Positions 7,461 to 13,783 are shown, counted from the stretch's first letter. The stretch: 19,554 bases of DNA from Prevotella sp. UBA2756 (GCA_002353205.1 DEJE01000046.1:1-19554), one strand, 5' to 3'. A program made the numbers and translations. The notes: generated from the letters alone by a model not told the origin.

Positions 7461-8330
7461 TTAGCCGAGGGTGGGCGTGATGCTGTTGACGGGAGCCGAG
7501 GGCGCCTCGCTGTATTCGCCCAGCACCTTCAGTTCGCGCGTGAGTGGTATGATGGCGTCGATGCTCTGTCGGTAGCGCGTCAGCGAGTCGTAGGTGACGT
7601 CCACGTAGAACATGTATTCCCATTCGCGTCCGATGATGGGGAGCGACTGAATCTTCGTCAGGTTGATCTTGTAGAACGACAAGATGCTGAGCACCTGCGA
7701 CAGTTTACCCTCCTCGTGGGGCAGCGAGAAGACCAGGCTGGCCTTGTTCGCCTTTTCTAACGGGCGCAGGAAGTCGGCTTTCATCGGATTGCAGACCACC
7801 AGGAAGCGCGTGAAGTTGTGCTTGTTGTCCTCGATATGGTCCTCCAGGATGCGCATGCCGTAGAGCCGCGCGGCGTCGCTGCTGCAGATGGCGGCCCATC
7901 CGTGACACTGGTTCTCGCTGATGTGCTTGGCCGAGCCAGCCGTGTCGTCGGCCTCCACGAGCTTCAGCGTGGGGTGGTTGCTGAGGAAATGTCGGCACTG
8001 CATCAGTGCGACAGGGTGGGAGTGGACCTCCTCGACGGTGGTCCAGTCGTCGTCGGGCAGACAGCAGATGCAGTGCGAGATGTGCAGTTTATGCTCACCG
8101 ACGACCGTTGTACCTGAGTCGCGTAGCAGTTCGTAGTTGTGGAGCAGCGAACCGGCAATGGTGTTCTCGATGGCCAGCATGCCGATGGCAGTAGGGTCGC
8201 GCCGGATGCTGTCGAACACCTGCTCGAACGTGGCGCAACAGATGAGCTGCATCTGTTCGTTCTCGAAATACTGGTGGGCTGCCATGTCGTGGAACGATCC
8301 CACCAATCCTTGTATGGCTATTCTCTTCAT
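7461..8330 (-). CDS. pheA: Prephenate dehydratase with C-terminal ACT domain
   Basis: This 289-residue cytoplasmic enzyme converts prephenate to phenylpyruvate, the committed step to phenylalanine. The catalytic domain spans about 1-180 with the TRF motif at 174-176 (HNFTRF). An ACT domain follows at about 197-275. The two motifs that bind Phe in the E. coli P-protein are changed: GALV is GKLS (208-211) and ESRP is QSLP (228-231). Phe feedback on this enzyme may therefore be weak or different; that is an inference. It is the first structural gene after the attenuator, 97 nt downstream of its T-run, and the heptamer repeat 8344-8426 lies in this leader. A 54-bp gap separates it from the aminotransferase gene. 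Confidence 0.95.
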   Translation of the reverse strand: MKRIAIQGLVGSFHDMAAHQYFENEQMQLICCATFEQVFDSIRRDPTAIGMLAIENTIAGSLLHNYELLRDSGTTVVGEHKLHISHCICCLPDDDWTTVEEVHSHPVALMQCRHFLSNHPTLKLVEADDTAGSAKHISENQCHGWAAICSSDAARLYGMRILEDHIEDNKHNFTRFLVVCNPMKADFLRPLEKANKASLVFSLPHEEGKLSQVLSILSFYKINLTKIQSLPIIGREWEYMFYVDVTYDSLTRYRQSIDAIIPLTRELKVLGEYSEAPSAPVNSITPTLG

Positions 8331-8343
8331 CTATATCGGATTT

Positions 8344-8426
8344 CTTAATTCCTAACTCTTACTCTTAATTCTTAACTCTTAATTCTTAACTCTTAATTCT
8401 TAATTCTTAACTCTTAACTCTTAACT
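8344..8426. repeat. Heptamer microsatellite in the pheA leader
   Basis: Nine units of CTTAATT or CTTAACT run from 8364 to 8426, preceded by CTTAATT, CCTAACT and a 6-bp unit from 8344. The array lies exactly between the attenuator T-run and the pheA start codon, so it is only transcribed on readthrough. On the minus strand it reads as AGTTAAG/AATTAAG units. Confidence 0.93.
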
Positions 8427-8463
8427 AAAAAAAGTCCCACCTCATGTTGTGAAGCGGGACTTT
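8427..8463 (-). terminator. Attenuator terminator upstream of pheA
   Basis: On the minus strand AAAGTCCCGCTTCA (8463-8450) pairs over 14 bp, with two G-U pairs, with TGAGGTGGGACTTT (8444-8431) around the 5-nt loop CAACA. The T-run totals seven (8433-8427). It sits after the promoter and leader ORF and before pheA, so it ends transcription early unless prevented. On the plus strand there is no T-run, so it works leftward only. Confidence 0.93.
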
Positions 8464-8523
8464 GTCGTTATTGAGCTGTAACCTTTTGCAACTTGAAAAT
8501 CATACGCAACTTCCCGCTTCACA
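8448..8523 (-). promoter_or_regulatory. Antiterminator: 12-nt complementary arms competing with the terminator
   Basis: TGTGAAGCGGGA (8523-8512, minus strand) is the perfect complement of TCCCGCTTCACA (8459-8448), which is most of the 5' arm of the terminator. The two pairings exclude each other. The upstream arm lies in codons 18-21 of the leader peptide, just after the Tyr/Phe cluster and close to the stop codon. A ribosome halted in the cluster leaves it free; a ribosome reaching the stop covers it. This is the arrangement expected for ribosome-mediated attenuation. Confidence 0.9.
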
Positions 8524-8574
8524 GTTCTCTGCAAAGTAAAAGTAATAGCCGTAAAAGTAAGCGTAAGACTTCAT
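8500..8574 (-). CDS. Tyr/Phe-rich leader peptide of the aromatic operon (24 aa)
   Basis: This short ORF encodes a 24-residue peptide starting MKSYAYFYGYYFYFAENC. Six Tyr codons (five TAC, one TAT) and three Phe codons (all TTT) fall in codons 4-14. It begins about 22 nt after the predicted transcription start and ends at TGA 8502-8500. Like the pheA and trp leader peptides of enterobacteria, its proposed role is to sense charged tRNA: shortage of Tyr-tRNA or Phe-tRNA stalls the ribosome and favours readthrough into the operon, which makes both amino acids. The peptide itself needs no function. Composition, position and overlap with the antiterminator arm together make chance very unlikely. 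I do not know of an established family name for it. Confidence 0.92.
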   Translation of the reverse strand: MKSYAYFYGYYFYFAENCEAGSCV

Positions 8575-8602
8575 TTCGATGTCATTTTGATGTTTTCGGG
8601 TG

Positions 8603-8634
8603 CAAATTTATATCAAATCTTTGAAACCGACAAA
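8603..8634 (-). promoter_or_regulatory. Promoter of the aromatic amino acid operon
   Basis: On the minus strand TTTG (8634-8631) and TAAATTTG (8610-8603) are separated by 20 bp, matching the Bacteroidota sigma consensus TTTG / TAnnTTTG. The expected start of transcription is near 8596, about 22 nt before the leader peptide start codon. Confidence 0.78.
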
Positions 8635-8825
8635 CATTTTTCCATCTTTTTGTAATGATGATGGTAAAAAAGTGGAAATGAAATGATAACGACGGGTTCA
8701 TACTCTGGATTTTGTTAATGTTACATAATTAAAGCGCGTGCGCTTAGACTTTCTAAGATGCCCAACGTCAAATAACACAATATATATAAATAGGATATTA
8801 CTTTTTACATAGAGTCTACAATCAC
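8635..8825 (+). promoter_or_regulatory. Upstream region of the second alcohol dehydrogenase, with a 14-bp palindrome
   Basis: This stretch must hold the promoter of the rightward dehydrogenase gene, but I find no good TTTG / TAnnTTTG pair. A perfect inverted repeat AAGCGC-GT-GCGCTT lies at 8732-8745, 80 bp before the start codon, and may be a regulator site. The 60 bp before the start codon are AT-rich. Operator function is a guess. Confidence 0.35.
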
Positions 8826-10013
8826 ATGAAGGATTTCAATTATTATGCACCGACGGAAGTTGTGTTCGGTAAGCAGTCGGAAGAACAAGTCGCTCTCTTA
8901 GTAAAGAAATATGGCGGCACGAAAGTGCTGGTACACTATGGCGGGAAGAGTGCCGTGAACTCAGGCCTGCTCGACAAAATATGCGGTCTGCTGCGCGAGG
9001 GTGGCGTCGACTTCATCACGCTGGGCGGTGTGGTGCCCAATCCCCGTCTGTCGCTGGTCCACGAAGGCATCAAGCGTTGCCGCGAAGCAGGAGTCGACTT
9101 TATCCTGGCCGTTGGCGGTGGCAGTGTCATCGACTCAGGCAAGGCCATCTCCATGGGGCTGGCGAATCCCGACGAAGAGGTGTGGGACTTCTATCTGGGC
9201 AAGGCAGTTCCGAAGTGCGCCCTGCCCGTGGCTTCTGTGCTGACGATACCCGCAGCCGGCAGTGAGATGAGCGAGTCGACAGTCGTCACCAACGAGGACG
9301 GCGGTGTCAAACTGGGATACTCTAACGACATCCTCCGTCCTAAGTTCGCCATCATGAACCCATGTCGCACCTTCACCCTGCCTCCCTACCAGACGGCCGC
9401 CGGCGTGACCGACATGATGATGCACATCTTCGAGCGTTATTTCACGAAGGATGACGATATGGACCTGACGACCGATCTTGCCGAAGCAACGATCCGCAGG
9501 ATCAAGACGGCCGTCTTCGACGTCTTGAAGAATCCCAACGACTATCGCCAGCGCGCACAGATCATGTGGGGCGGAAGCGTGGCACACTGGGGATTGCTGG
9601 GCAAGGGCGTCGAAGAAGACTGGGCAACCCACCAGTTGGAGCACGAGCTGAGCGGAATGTTCGACGTCACTCATGGCGCCGGACTGGCTGCCATCTGGCC
9701 GAGTTGGGCCCGCTACGTGATGCACGAGAACCTGAGTCGTTTTGTCCGCTTCGCTGTCAATGTGATGGATGTGCCCAACGACTTCACCGATCCGGAGGCT
9801 ACGGCCCTGAAAGGCATCGAGGCTATGGAGTGTTTCTACCATGCTATCGGCATGCCGATCAACATCAAGGAACTCATAGGCCGCGACATCACCGACGACG
9901 AGATTCGTGAGATGACCCGCAAGTGCAGCCGTGACTATACAGCTACCTGTGGCGGTCTGAAGGTGCTGAAGGCTGCAGACATGGAGAACATTTATAAGAA
10001 GGCAAGAGGCTGA
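8826..10013 (+). CDS. Iron-containing alcohol dehydrogenase (paralogue 2)
   Basis: This 395-residue protein is a full-length iron-dependent alcohol dehydrogenase, closely related to the one at 745-1929. GGGSVIDSGK is at 97-106 and PAAGSEMSES at about 142-151. Metal ligands D196, H200, H269 and H283 are all present. It probably reduces aldehydes to alcohols with NAD(P)H in the cytoplasm; the substrate is unknown. It is divergently transcribed from the aromatic operon, stands alone, and ends at a strong terminator. The two paralogues lie in inverted orientation on either side of the aromatic and epimerase genes. Whether they differ in regulation or substrate cannot be told here, but only this copy has its own long upstream region. 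Confidence 0.93.
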   Translation: MKDFNYYAPTEVVFGKQSEEQVALLVKKYGGTKVLVHYGGKSAVNSGLLDKICGLLREGGVDFITLGGVVPNPRLSLVHEGIKRCREAGVDFILAVGGGSVIDSGKAISMGLANPDEEVWDFYLGKAVPKCALPVASVLTIPAAGSEMSESTVVTNEDGGVKLGYSNDILRPKFAIMNPCRTFTLPPYQTAAGVTDMMMHIFERYFTKDDDMDLTTDLAEATIRRIKTAVFDVLKNPNDYRQRAQIMWGGSVAHWGLLGKGVEEDWATHQLEHELSGMFDVTHGAGLAAIWPSWARYVMHENLSRFVRFAVNVMDVPNDFTDPEATALKGIEAMECFYHAIGMPINIKELIGRDITDDEIREMTRKCSRDYTATCGGLKVLKAADMENIYKKARG

Positions 10014-10078
10014 CACCGCTTCAGCCGCGCACCATCGCCAGGCGGCTGGAACAGGTGGAGAAAGTTCCGCAATCACAG

Positions 10079-10124
10079 AACAACGGCCTGGTTCACAAAT
10101 TCGTGGACCAGGCCGTTGTTTTGC
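10079..10124 (+). terminator. Intrinsic terminator after alcohol dehydrogenase paralogue 2
   Basis: Arms of 18 nt (10079-10096 with 10103-10120, one mismatch) with the loop AAATTC, ending in GTTGTTTTGC. The stem is long and GC-rich and lies 65 bp past the stop codon. Its A-rich/T-rich ends could make it work in both directions. Confidence 0.85.
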
Positions 10125-10148
10125 ATTTCATGTTTTTTCATTATAATC

Positions 10149-10179
10149 TTATCTTTTGCGAAAAAACAGCAAAAGATAA
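10149..10179. repeat. Perfect 11-bp inverted repeat upstream of the sigma factor
   Basis: TTATCTTTTGC (10149-10159) and GCAAAAGATAA (10169-10179) surround GAAAAAACA. No T-run follows on either strand, so a terminator is unlikely. A second pair, TATAATCTTA (10142-10151) and TAAGATTATA (10244-10253), brackets it, and ACTTTT/AAAAGT arms lie at 10201-10218. The region may hold regulator sites for the sigma factor gene; I found no convincing promoter boxes. Confidence 0.55.
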
Positions 10180-10300
10180 TGGCTTTGAAAAATAATCCGT
10201 ACTTTTACAGGCAAAAGTGGAAAGTTAGAAAAAGAATCCATCCTAAGATTATAGAATTACCGGAAAAGTGGTAATATACAAGTAGAAGGACATTAAGCGA

Positions 10301-10903
10301 ATGGAAACAACGACAGGCAACACATCCAAAGCCAGAGAAGACGAGACGCTGCTCATCAGCCGCATCCTCGACGGACAGACTGCGCTGTTCCGCCAGCTGG
10401 CCAACCGATATGCCGGACAGGTGTTGCGGATGGTGGCCCGCCTGATTCCTTCGCCCGAAGAAGCCGAGGAGGCAACGCAGGACACGCTGATGGAAGCCTT
10501 CCAAAGCCTGGGCCGCTACGATGCCCGGCAAGCCAGCTTCCAGACATGGCTCATGCGCATAGCTTACCACACGGCCCTGAAGCACTACCGACAAAAGCAC
10601 AGATCGCTGCACATGGTGGGAGTGGAACGACAAAGGCTCGACACCTTTCCTGATGAAGAGACCGACGCCCTGCTTGACGACACCGACCGCGTGGAGTTCT
10701 TGGAAAGAGCCATCGAAACGCTGAAGCCCGACGACCAGATGCTGCTCAATCTCTACTACTTTGACAACCGTCCAATGCGCGAAATATCCATCATCACGGA
10801 GCACGAAGAGAGCTATCTCCACTCGCGGTTGCAATGGATACGCAAAAGACTGGCCATTACCATCAAAACACTTGAAAGCGATGAAGAACAAGGAAGGAAA
10901 TAA
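10301..10903 (+). CDS. ECF (RpoE-type) RNA polymerase sigma factor
   Basis: This 200-residue protein has the two-domain form of group IV sigma factors. Region 2 lies at about 25-95, with the helix SPEEAEEATQDTLMEAFQ and RYDARQASFQTWLMRIAYHTALKHYR. Region 4 lies at about 133-190, with ERAIETLKPDDQMLLNLYYFD and MREISIITEHEESYLHSRLQ. It would direct RNA polymerase to a small regulon in response to a signal held back by the next gene product. That gene starts inside this one (23-bp overlap), the usual layout for a sigma factor and its anti-sigma factor. The target regulon may include the exported thioredoxin-like proteins downstream, but no shared promoter motif was found to prove this. Confidence 0.93.
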   Translation: METTTGNTSKAREDETLLISRILDGQTALFRQLANRYAGQVLRMVARLIPSPEEAEEATQDTLMEAFQSLGRYDARQASFQTWLMRIAYHTALKHYRQKHRSLHMVGVERQRLDTFPDEETDALLDDTDRVEFLERAIETLKPDDQMLLNLYYFDNRPMREISIITEHEESYLHSRLQWIRKRLAITIKTLESDEEQGRK

Positions 10904-11630
10904 AGACAAGGGACTGCGCCAAGCCTTGCAGCGCAGGAATGAGACCGCCGAGCGTATGATGCTGCCGGAGGACTTCACCGACAAACTGATGGAAAGATTG
11001 GAGCAGGCGACCCCCTCCCTTCCTCCCCGAGGGGAGGAGCCCACCCCCAACCCCTCCCAAAGGGAGGGGAGAATCAAAAGCCTCCCCTCTCGGGGGAGGT
11101 TGGAGGGGGCTTCCTATCGGGGAGGTTGGTGGGGGCTTGTCGCCGCTTGCCTGCTCATCATCATTGGTGTTGGCATGACGCTGCTGCCTAAAGAAGAACT
11201 GGCAAAGACTCAGTCGTTGGTAGTGAAAAAGACGGAACAACCCCATCCGAGGGAGGATAGTAAAAAAGCCTCCCCTATCGGGGGAGGTTGGAGGGAGCTT
11301 CCTATAGCTAAAAGCAAGGCCATCAGCCAACGTCCTGCACGAACAACCCCAACTCCCCAAACGCCCCCCCACGTTCAGAATGTTGCGGTTTCACCGCAAC
11401 CAACCGCCCAAGCAACAGACAGTCTGGATTACTATATCGACAAGATAGAACGCGAACTGGCCCAAGTGGACGAAAGCCTCTACATAGAGCGGATGAACAA
11501 GGTGATACGTGCTGACGAGCGACTGCAGCGCATGGTCAACAGCTATATCCTGCATACCCTCGACAAGGATGGCCGCCCGCAAACGGCAGAGAATATGTAT
11601 AACGAAAAACCAGAGCAAGATGAAGAATAG
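10881..11630 (+). CDS. Single-pass membrane protein, probable anti-sigma factor, with repeat-derived insertions
   Basis: This 249-residue protein overlaps the end of the sigma factor gene by 23 bp. I chose ATG 10881 because the earlier in-frame ATG at 10761 lies deep in the sigma gene. Residues 1-42 form a charged N-terminal part (LPEDFTDKLMERLE), 84-102 a membrane segment (WGLVAACLLIIIGVGMTLL), and 180-249 a charged helical tail. The form suggests a cytoplasmic sigma-binding N-terminus and an extracytoplasmic C-terminus. I see no zinc HxxxCxxC motif, so the anti-sigma call rests mainly on position and topology. Residues about 44-82 and 128-144 are encoded by GC-rich palindromic repeats, an arginine/proline/glycine-rich insertion that breaks normal codon composition. 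Confidence 0.75.
   Translation: MKNKEGNKDKGLRQALQRRNETAERMMLPEDFTDKLMERLEQATPSLPPRGEEPTPNPSQREGRIKSLPSRGRLEGASYRGGWWGLVAACLLIIIGVGMTLLPKEELAKTQSLVVKKTEQPHPREDSKKASPIGGGWRELPIAKSKAISQRPARTTPTPQTPPHVQNVAVSPQPTAQATDSLDYYIDKIERELAQVDESLYIERMNKVIRADERLQRMVNSYILHTLDKDGRPQTAENMYNEKPEQDEE
11011..11137. repeat. GC-rich palindromic element, copy 1 (in frame in the anti-sigma gene)
   Basis: A compound block of runs of C and G. It contains a perfect hairpin CCCCTCCC-AAA-GGGAGGGG (11051-11069) and CCTCCCC/GGGGAGG arms at 11081-11087 and 11093-11099. Its segment 11076-11116 is repeated at 11264-11304 with two differences in 41 bp. The last part (11116-11137) repeats the GGGGAGGTTGG motif again. Sequence composition differs sharply from the surrounding gene. 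Confidence 0.88.
11264..11304. repeat. GC-rich palindromic element, copy 2
   Basis: 41 bp nearly identical (two differences) to 11076-11116, in the same orientation, 188 bp downstream. Because 188 is not a multiple of three, it is read in a different frame (KKASPIGGGWRELP) from copy 1 (IKSLPSRGRLEGAS), yet both remain open. Confidence 0.9.
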
Positions 11631-13623
11631 ACTTTTCATAACCATAGCAGCCCTATTGGGTTTTGGCTGTTGGGTGTTGGGTGATGGTGGTTGGTGCCAT
11701 GCTCAGACTACTCACTCCAACAACATACGGGAAAAACTCAGTGCCTTTGTTGAATCGAATGAGTACGGTGTGCACCGGCTCAGTTTCTCAAAAGACGGGT
11801 TCAATGTCTATCAGTTTGCCCAGCAATTTGCCATCGATGATGAATTGGGAGGCAAGTACTACGGCCCGTTGTTCACGCCACGAATGCTGGACTTGGAGAA
11901 AGCCATCAGGGCTGAGGCCGTGAATGCCAAATCCATCTATATCCATGATGCCTGCGACGGAGATTCGCCCTTGCCAGGCGTTAAGTTCCAGTTGATGATG
12001 GATGCCCAACATCCGATGGTGCAATCCGTGACATTCGACCTCAACAAGAATATCCGTCTGATTTCCTTTGAAGAGCCCGACGGCAAAATCTATGCCCTGC
12101 TGCTGATGTGGGACCAGACCGTTGACCAAGACAAGAAAGTCGGTGATACGTTCCTAATGGACGGCATGGTTTACGAAATCAGCGGCAGGAAAATGGACGA
12201 CAGACCATTTATTACCAGAAGCCCCCTCCAACTCCCACGAGGGGGGAGGGAAATAATCCCCCCTACTGCCCAGGACATGGGGAGCGTCGAAGAGTTCATG
12301 GCTAAGGTGAAACGCACCTGCGAGATATTCCAGCGCGAGACACCGCAGGGACAGACGGCGGCCGGAGTGGTGCTCAATAAGACGTGCAACGCATTCAGCG
12401 GAAAACTGACAAAAGAGCAGTATTTCGACCTACTGAGCAATATCCAGCCGTTAGTTGATAGCGCAAAAAATGAAAACCTGAAGGGCATCCTGGGCTACTC
12501 CTGCTACATGATTTACAAGAAGAGCGAATTATACGAGGGTGACAGAGACACAGATGTCACACGTGCGCCGACAGTTGCTTCAGAAATCACCACCTCGCAG
12601 GTGTCGAAGACGATTGTCTATAACAGTATGCTGATGAACGAATCGGCGGAGAAAGATATGGTGGAGTGCCAGATATCCGGTACGGCACCATTGAGTGGAA
12701 ATAATATTTCCGTAAGACGTAATGTGACTTTGGAGCCAATGGGGACGTGCCCAGTAGTCGATGGCAAGTTCTCTCTCACCTGCAAGTTGCCTAAGAACGA
12801 GATCTGTCGGGTGTATCTTGACAACAGTGATGCTGTTTTCTTCTATACAGACGGAAAGCCTATCATTGCGGACATGGAGCACCAGACTGTAAAGGGCAGC
12901 AAGGCCAGCCAAAAGGTGAACGATTTCCTGCAGACAGTAGAGCGCGAACGACTGGCCGAACTCCATGAGACCGACAGCCAGAAAAAAGCGGAAATCAACC
13001 GCCAGCGCGGCGAGCGGCTTCTCAAGGCAGTCCGTGAGAACCGTGATAATATCCTCTCTGCGTATGCACTCAGTCAGGTCTATACCGAAATGAGTTACGA
13101 GGAACTGAAGCCTTACCTCAGCGACGACTATGCCTTCTCGCATCACATCCTGTTGGCACCGATGCGCGAATACGTGGAAGGACTGGAGAAGCGCTGTCCC
13201 GGCACTCCCTACACCGACCTCCAACTGGTGGACACGAAGAGCCGCCCACATCTGCTGAGCGAATACGTCGGCAAGGGATATGTCGTGCTGCATTTCTGGC
13301 ATGGTCTTGGCGGTGATGGTTCTGAAATCCATCCGTCCATGAAAACGCTTTACGAGGCTTACCATTCCCGCGGTGTGGAGTTCGTCACCTTGGCTTTCAG
13401 TTTCGGTGTGCAGAGATGGCGGGAGGAAGTAAAGCAGCGCCAGCTACCATGGCCGCAGCTGATGCCCCATCCAGACACTAACCCGCGCGACGCACTTGCT
13501 GCCTACGGCATACGTTCCTATCCGGAACTGATTGTCATCGATTCCAAAGGAACTATCGTAGCCTGCCCCCGTAACATTGAAGAACTCAGTTCCGTATTAA
13601 AGAAACTGCATAATCAACATTAA
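11620..13623 (+). CDS. Exported protein with C-terminal thioredoxin-like domain lacking CxxC
   Basis: This 667-residue protein starts at ATG 11620, 11 bp inside the previous gene, which makes the three genes of this cluster overlap. Residues 1-28 are a signal peptide ending CHA-Q. Residues 29-195 match nothing I recognise. About 195-520 are largely helical, with a beta-rich part near 370-440 that may be a DUF4369-like domain (inferred). Residues about 535-667 form a TlpA/AhpC-like domain: SEYVGKGYVVLHFWHGLGGD, then YGIRSYPELIVID with the usual proline. The position of WCxxC is WHGLGG (560-565), so both cysteines are gone and thiol redox activity is not expected. Residues about 200-216 come from an inverted GC-rich repeat and the signal peptide contains heptamer units. 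Confidence 0.82.
   Translation: MKNRLFITIAALLGFGCWVLGDGGWCHAQTTHSNNIREKLSAFVESNEYGVHRLSFSKDGFNVYQFAQQFAIDDELGGKYYGPLFTPRMLDLEKAIRAEAVNAKSIYIHDACDGDSPLPGVKFQLMMDAQHPMVQSVTFDLNKNIRLISFEEPDGKIYALLLMWDQTVDQDKKVGDTFLMDGMVYEISGRKMDDRPFITRSPLQLPRGGREIIPPTAQDMGSVEEFMAKVKRTCEIFQRETPQGQTAAGVVLNKTCNAFSGKLTKEQYFDLLSNIQPLVDSAKNENLKGILGYSCYMIYKKSELYEGDRDTDVTRAPTVASEITTSQVSKTIVYNSMLMNESAEKDMVECQISGTAPLSGNNISVRRNVTLEPMGTCPVVDGKFSLTCKLPKNEICRVYLDNSDAVFFYTDGKPIIADMEHQTVKGSKASQKVNDFLQTVERERLAELHETDSQKKAEINRQRGERLLKAVRENRDNILSAYALSQVYTEMSYEELKPYLSDDYAFSHHILLAPMREYVEGLEKRCPGTPYTDLQLVDTKSRPHLLSEYVGKGYVVLHFWHGLGGDGSEIHPSMKTLYEAYHSRGVEFVTLAFSFGVQRWREEVKQRQLPWPQLMPHPDTNPRDALAAYGIRSYPELIVIDSKGTIVACPRNIEELSSVLKKLHNQH
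11665..11692. repeat. Heptamer units in a signal peptide
   Basis: GGCTGTT, GGGTGTT, GGGTGAT and GGTGGTT follow one another at 11665-11692 inside the codons of the signal peptide of the 667-residue protein. They give its unusual core GCWVLGDGGW, with an aspartate in the hydrophobic part. Only four degenerate units, so this is a weak repeat. Confidence 0.5.
12218..12265. repeat. GC-rich palindromic element, copy 3 (inverted, in frame)
   Basis: The sequence around GAAGCCCCCTCCAACTCCC (12218-12236) is the reverse complement of the GGGAGGTTGGAGGGGGCTTC part of copy 1, with a few differences, and is followed by a G-run and a C-run ending at 12265. It is read as RSPLQLPRGGREIIPPT in the exported protein, at the border of its unrecognised N-terminal part and the helical part. 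Confidence 0.8.
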
Positions 13624-13642
13624 TTATAGGTTTAAATTAATG

Positions 13643-13674
13643 ACATGGGCCGTAGCGATGCGTCCCATGTTTTT
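13643..13674 (+). terminator. Probable terminator after the sigma-factor cluster
   Basis: ACATGGG (13643-13649) and CCCATGT (13664-13670) form a 7-bp stem with a 14-nt loop, followed by a run of five T (13670-13674). It lies 20 bp after the stop codon of the exported protein and separates it from the thioredoxin genes. Confidence 0.65.
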
Positions 13675-13783
13675 CCGTAAAAATATTATCAAGAATTCGT
13701 TTTTTTAACACCTTGCAGCGGGATATTTCTGCAAAAACGTCGTATATATAATAAAATGAACAATCAAAATAAAAAAATAGACA

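Noticed and set aside
8732..8745. Rex-type redox operator before the second alcohol dehydrogenase
   Set aside because: The palindrome AAGCGC-GT-GCGCTT does not match the TTGTGA-type Rex site; kept only as an unnamed palindrome.
9135..10076. Minus-strand frame of 313 codons opposite the second alcohol dehydrogenase
   Set aside because: Antisense shadow; no family motifs, whereas the plus strand has all metal ligands and the nucleotide-binding motif.
10149..10179. Terminator reading of the 11-bp inverted repeat
   Set aside because: No T-run follows the stem on either strand, and a strong terminator already lies 25 bp upstream.
10761..10880. Earlier in-frame start for the anti-sigma candidate
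   Set aside because: It would overlap the sigma factor region 4 by 140 bp; ATG 10881 gives the normal short overlap and a plausible N-terminus.
11509..11619. Earlier in-frame start for the 667-residue exported protein
   Set aside because: It would place 37 polar residues before an evident signal peptide; ATG 11620 begins directly with MKNRLFITIAALL.
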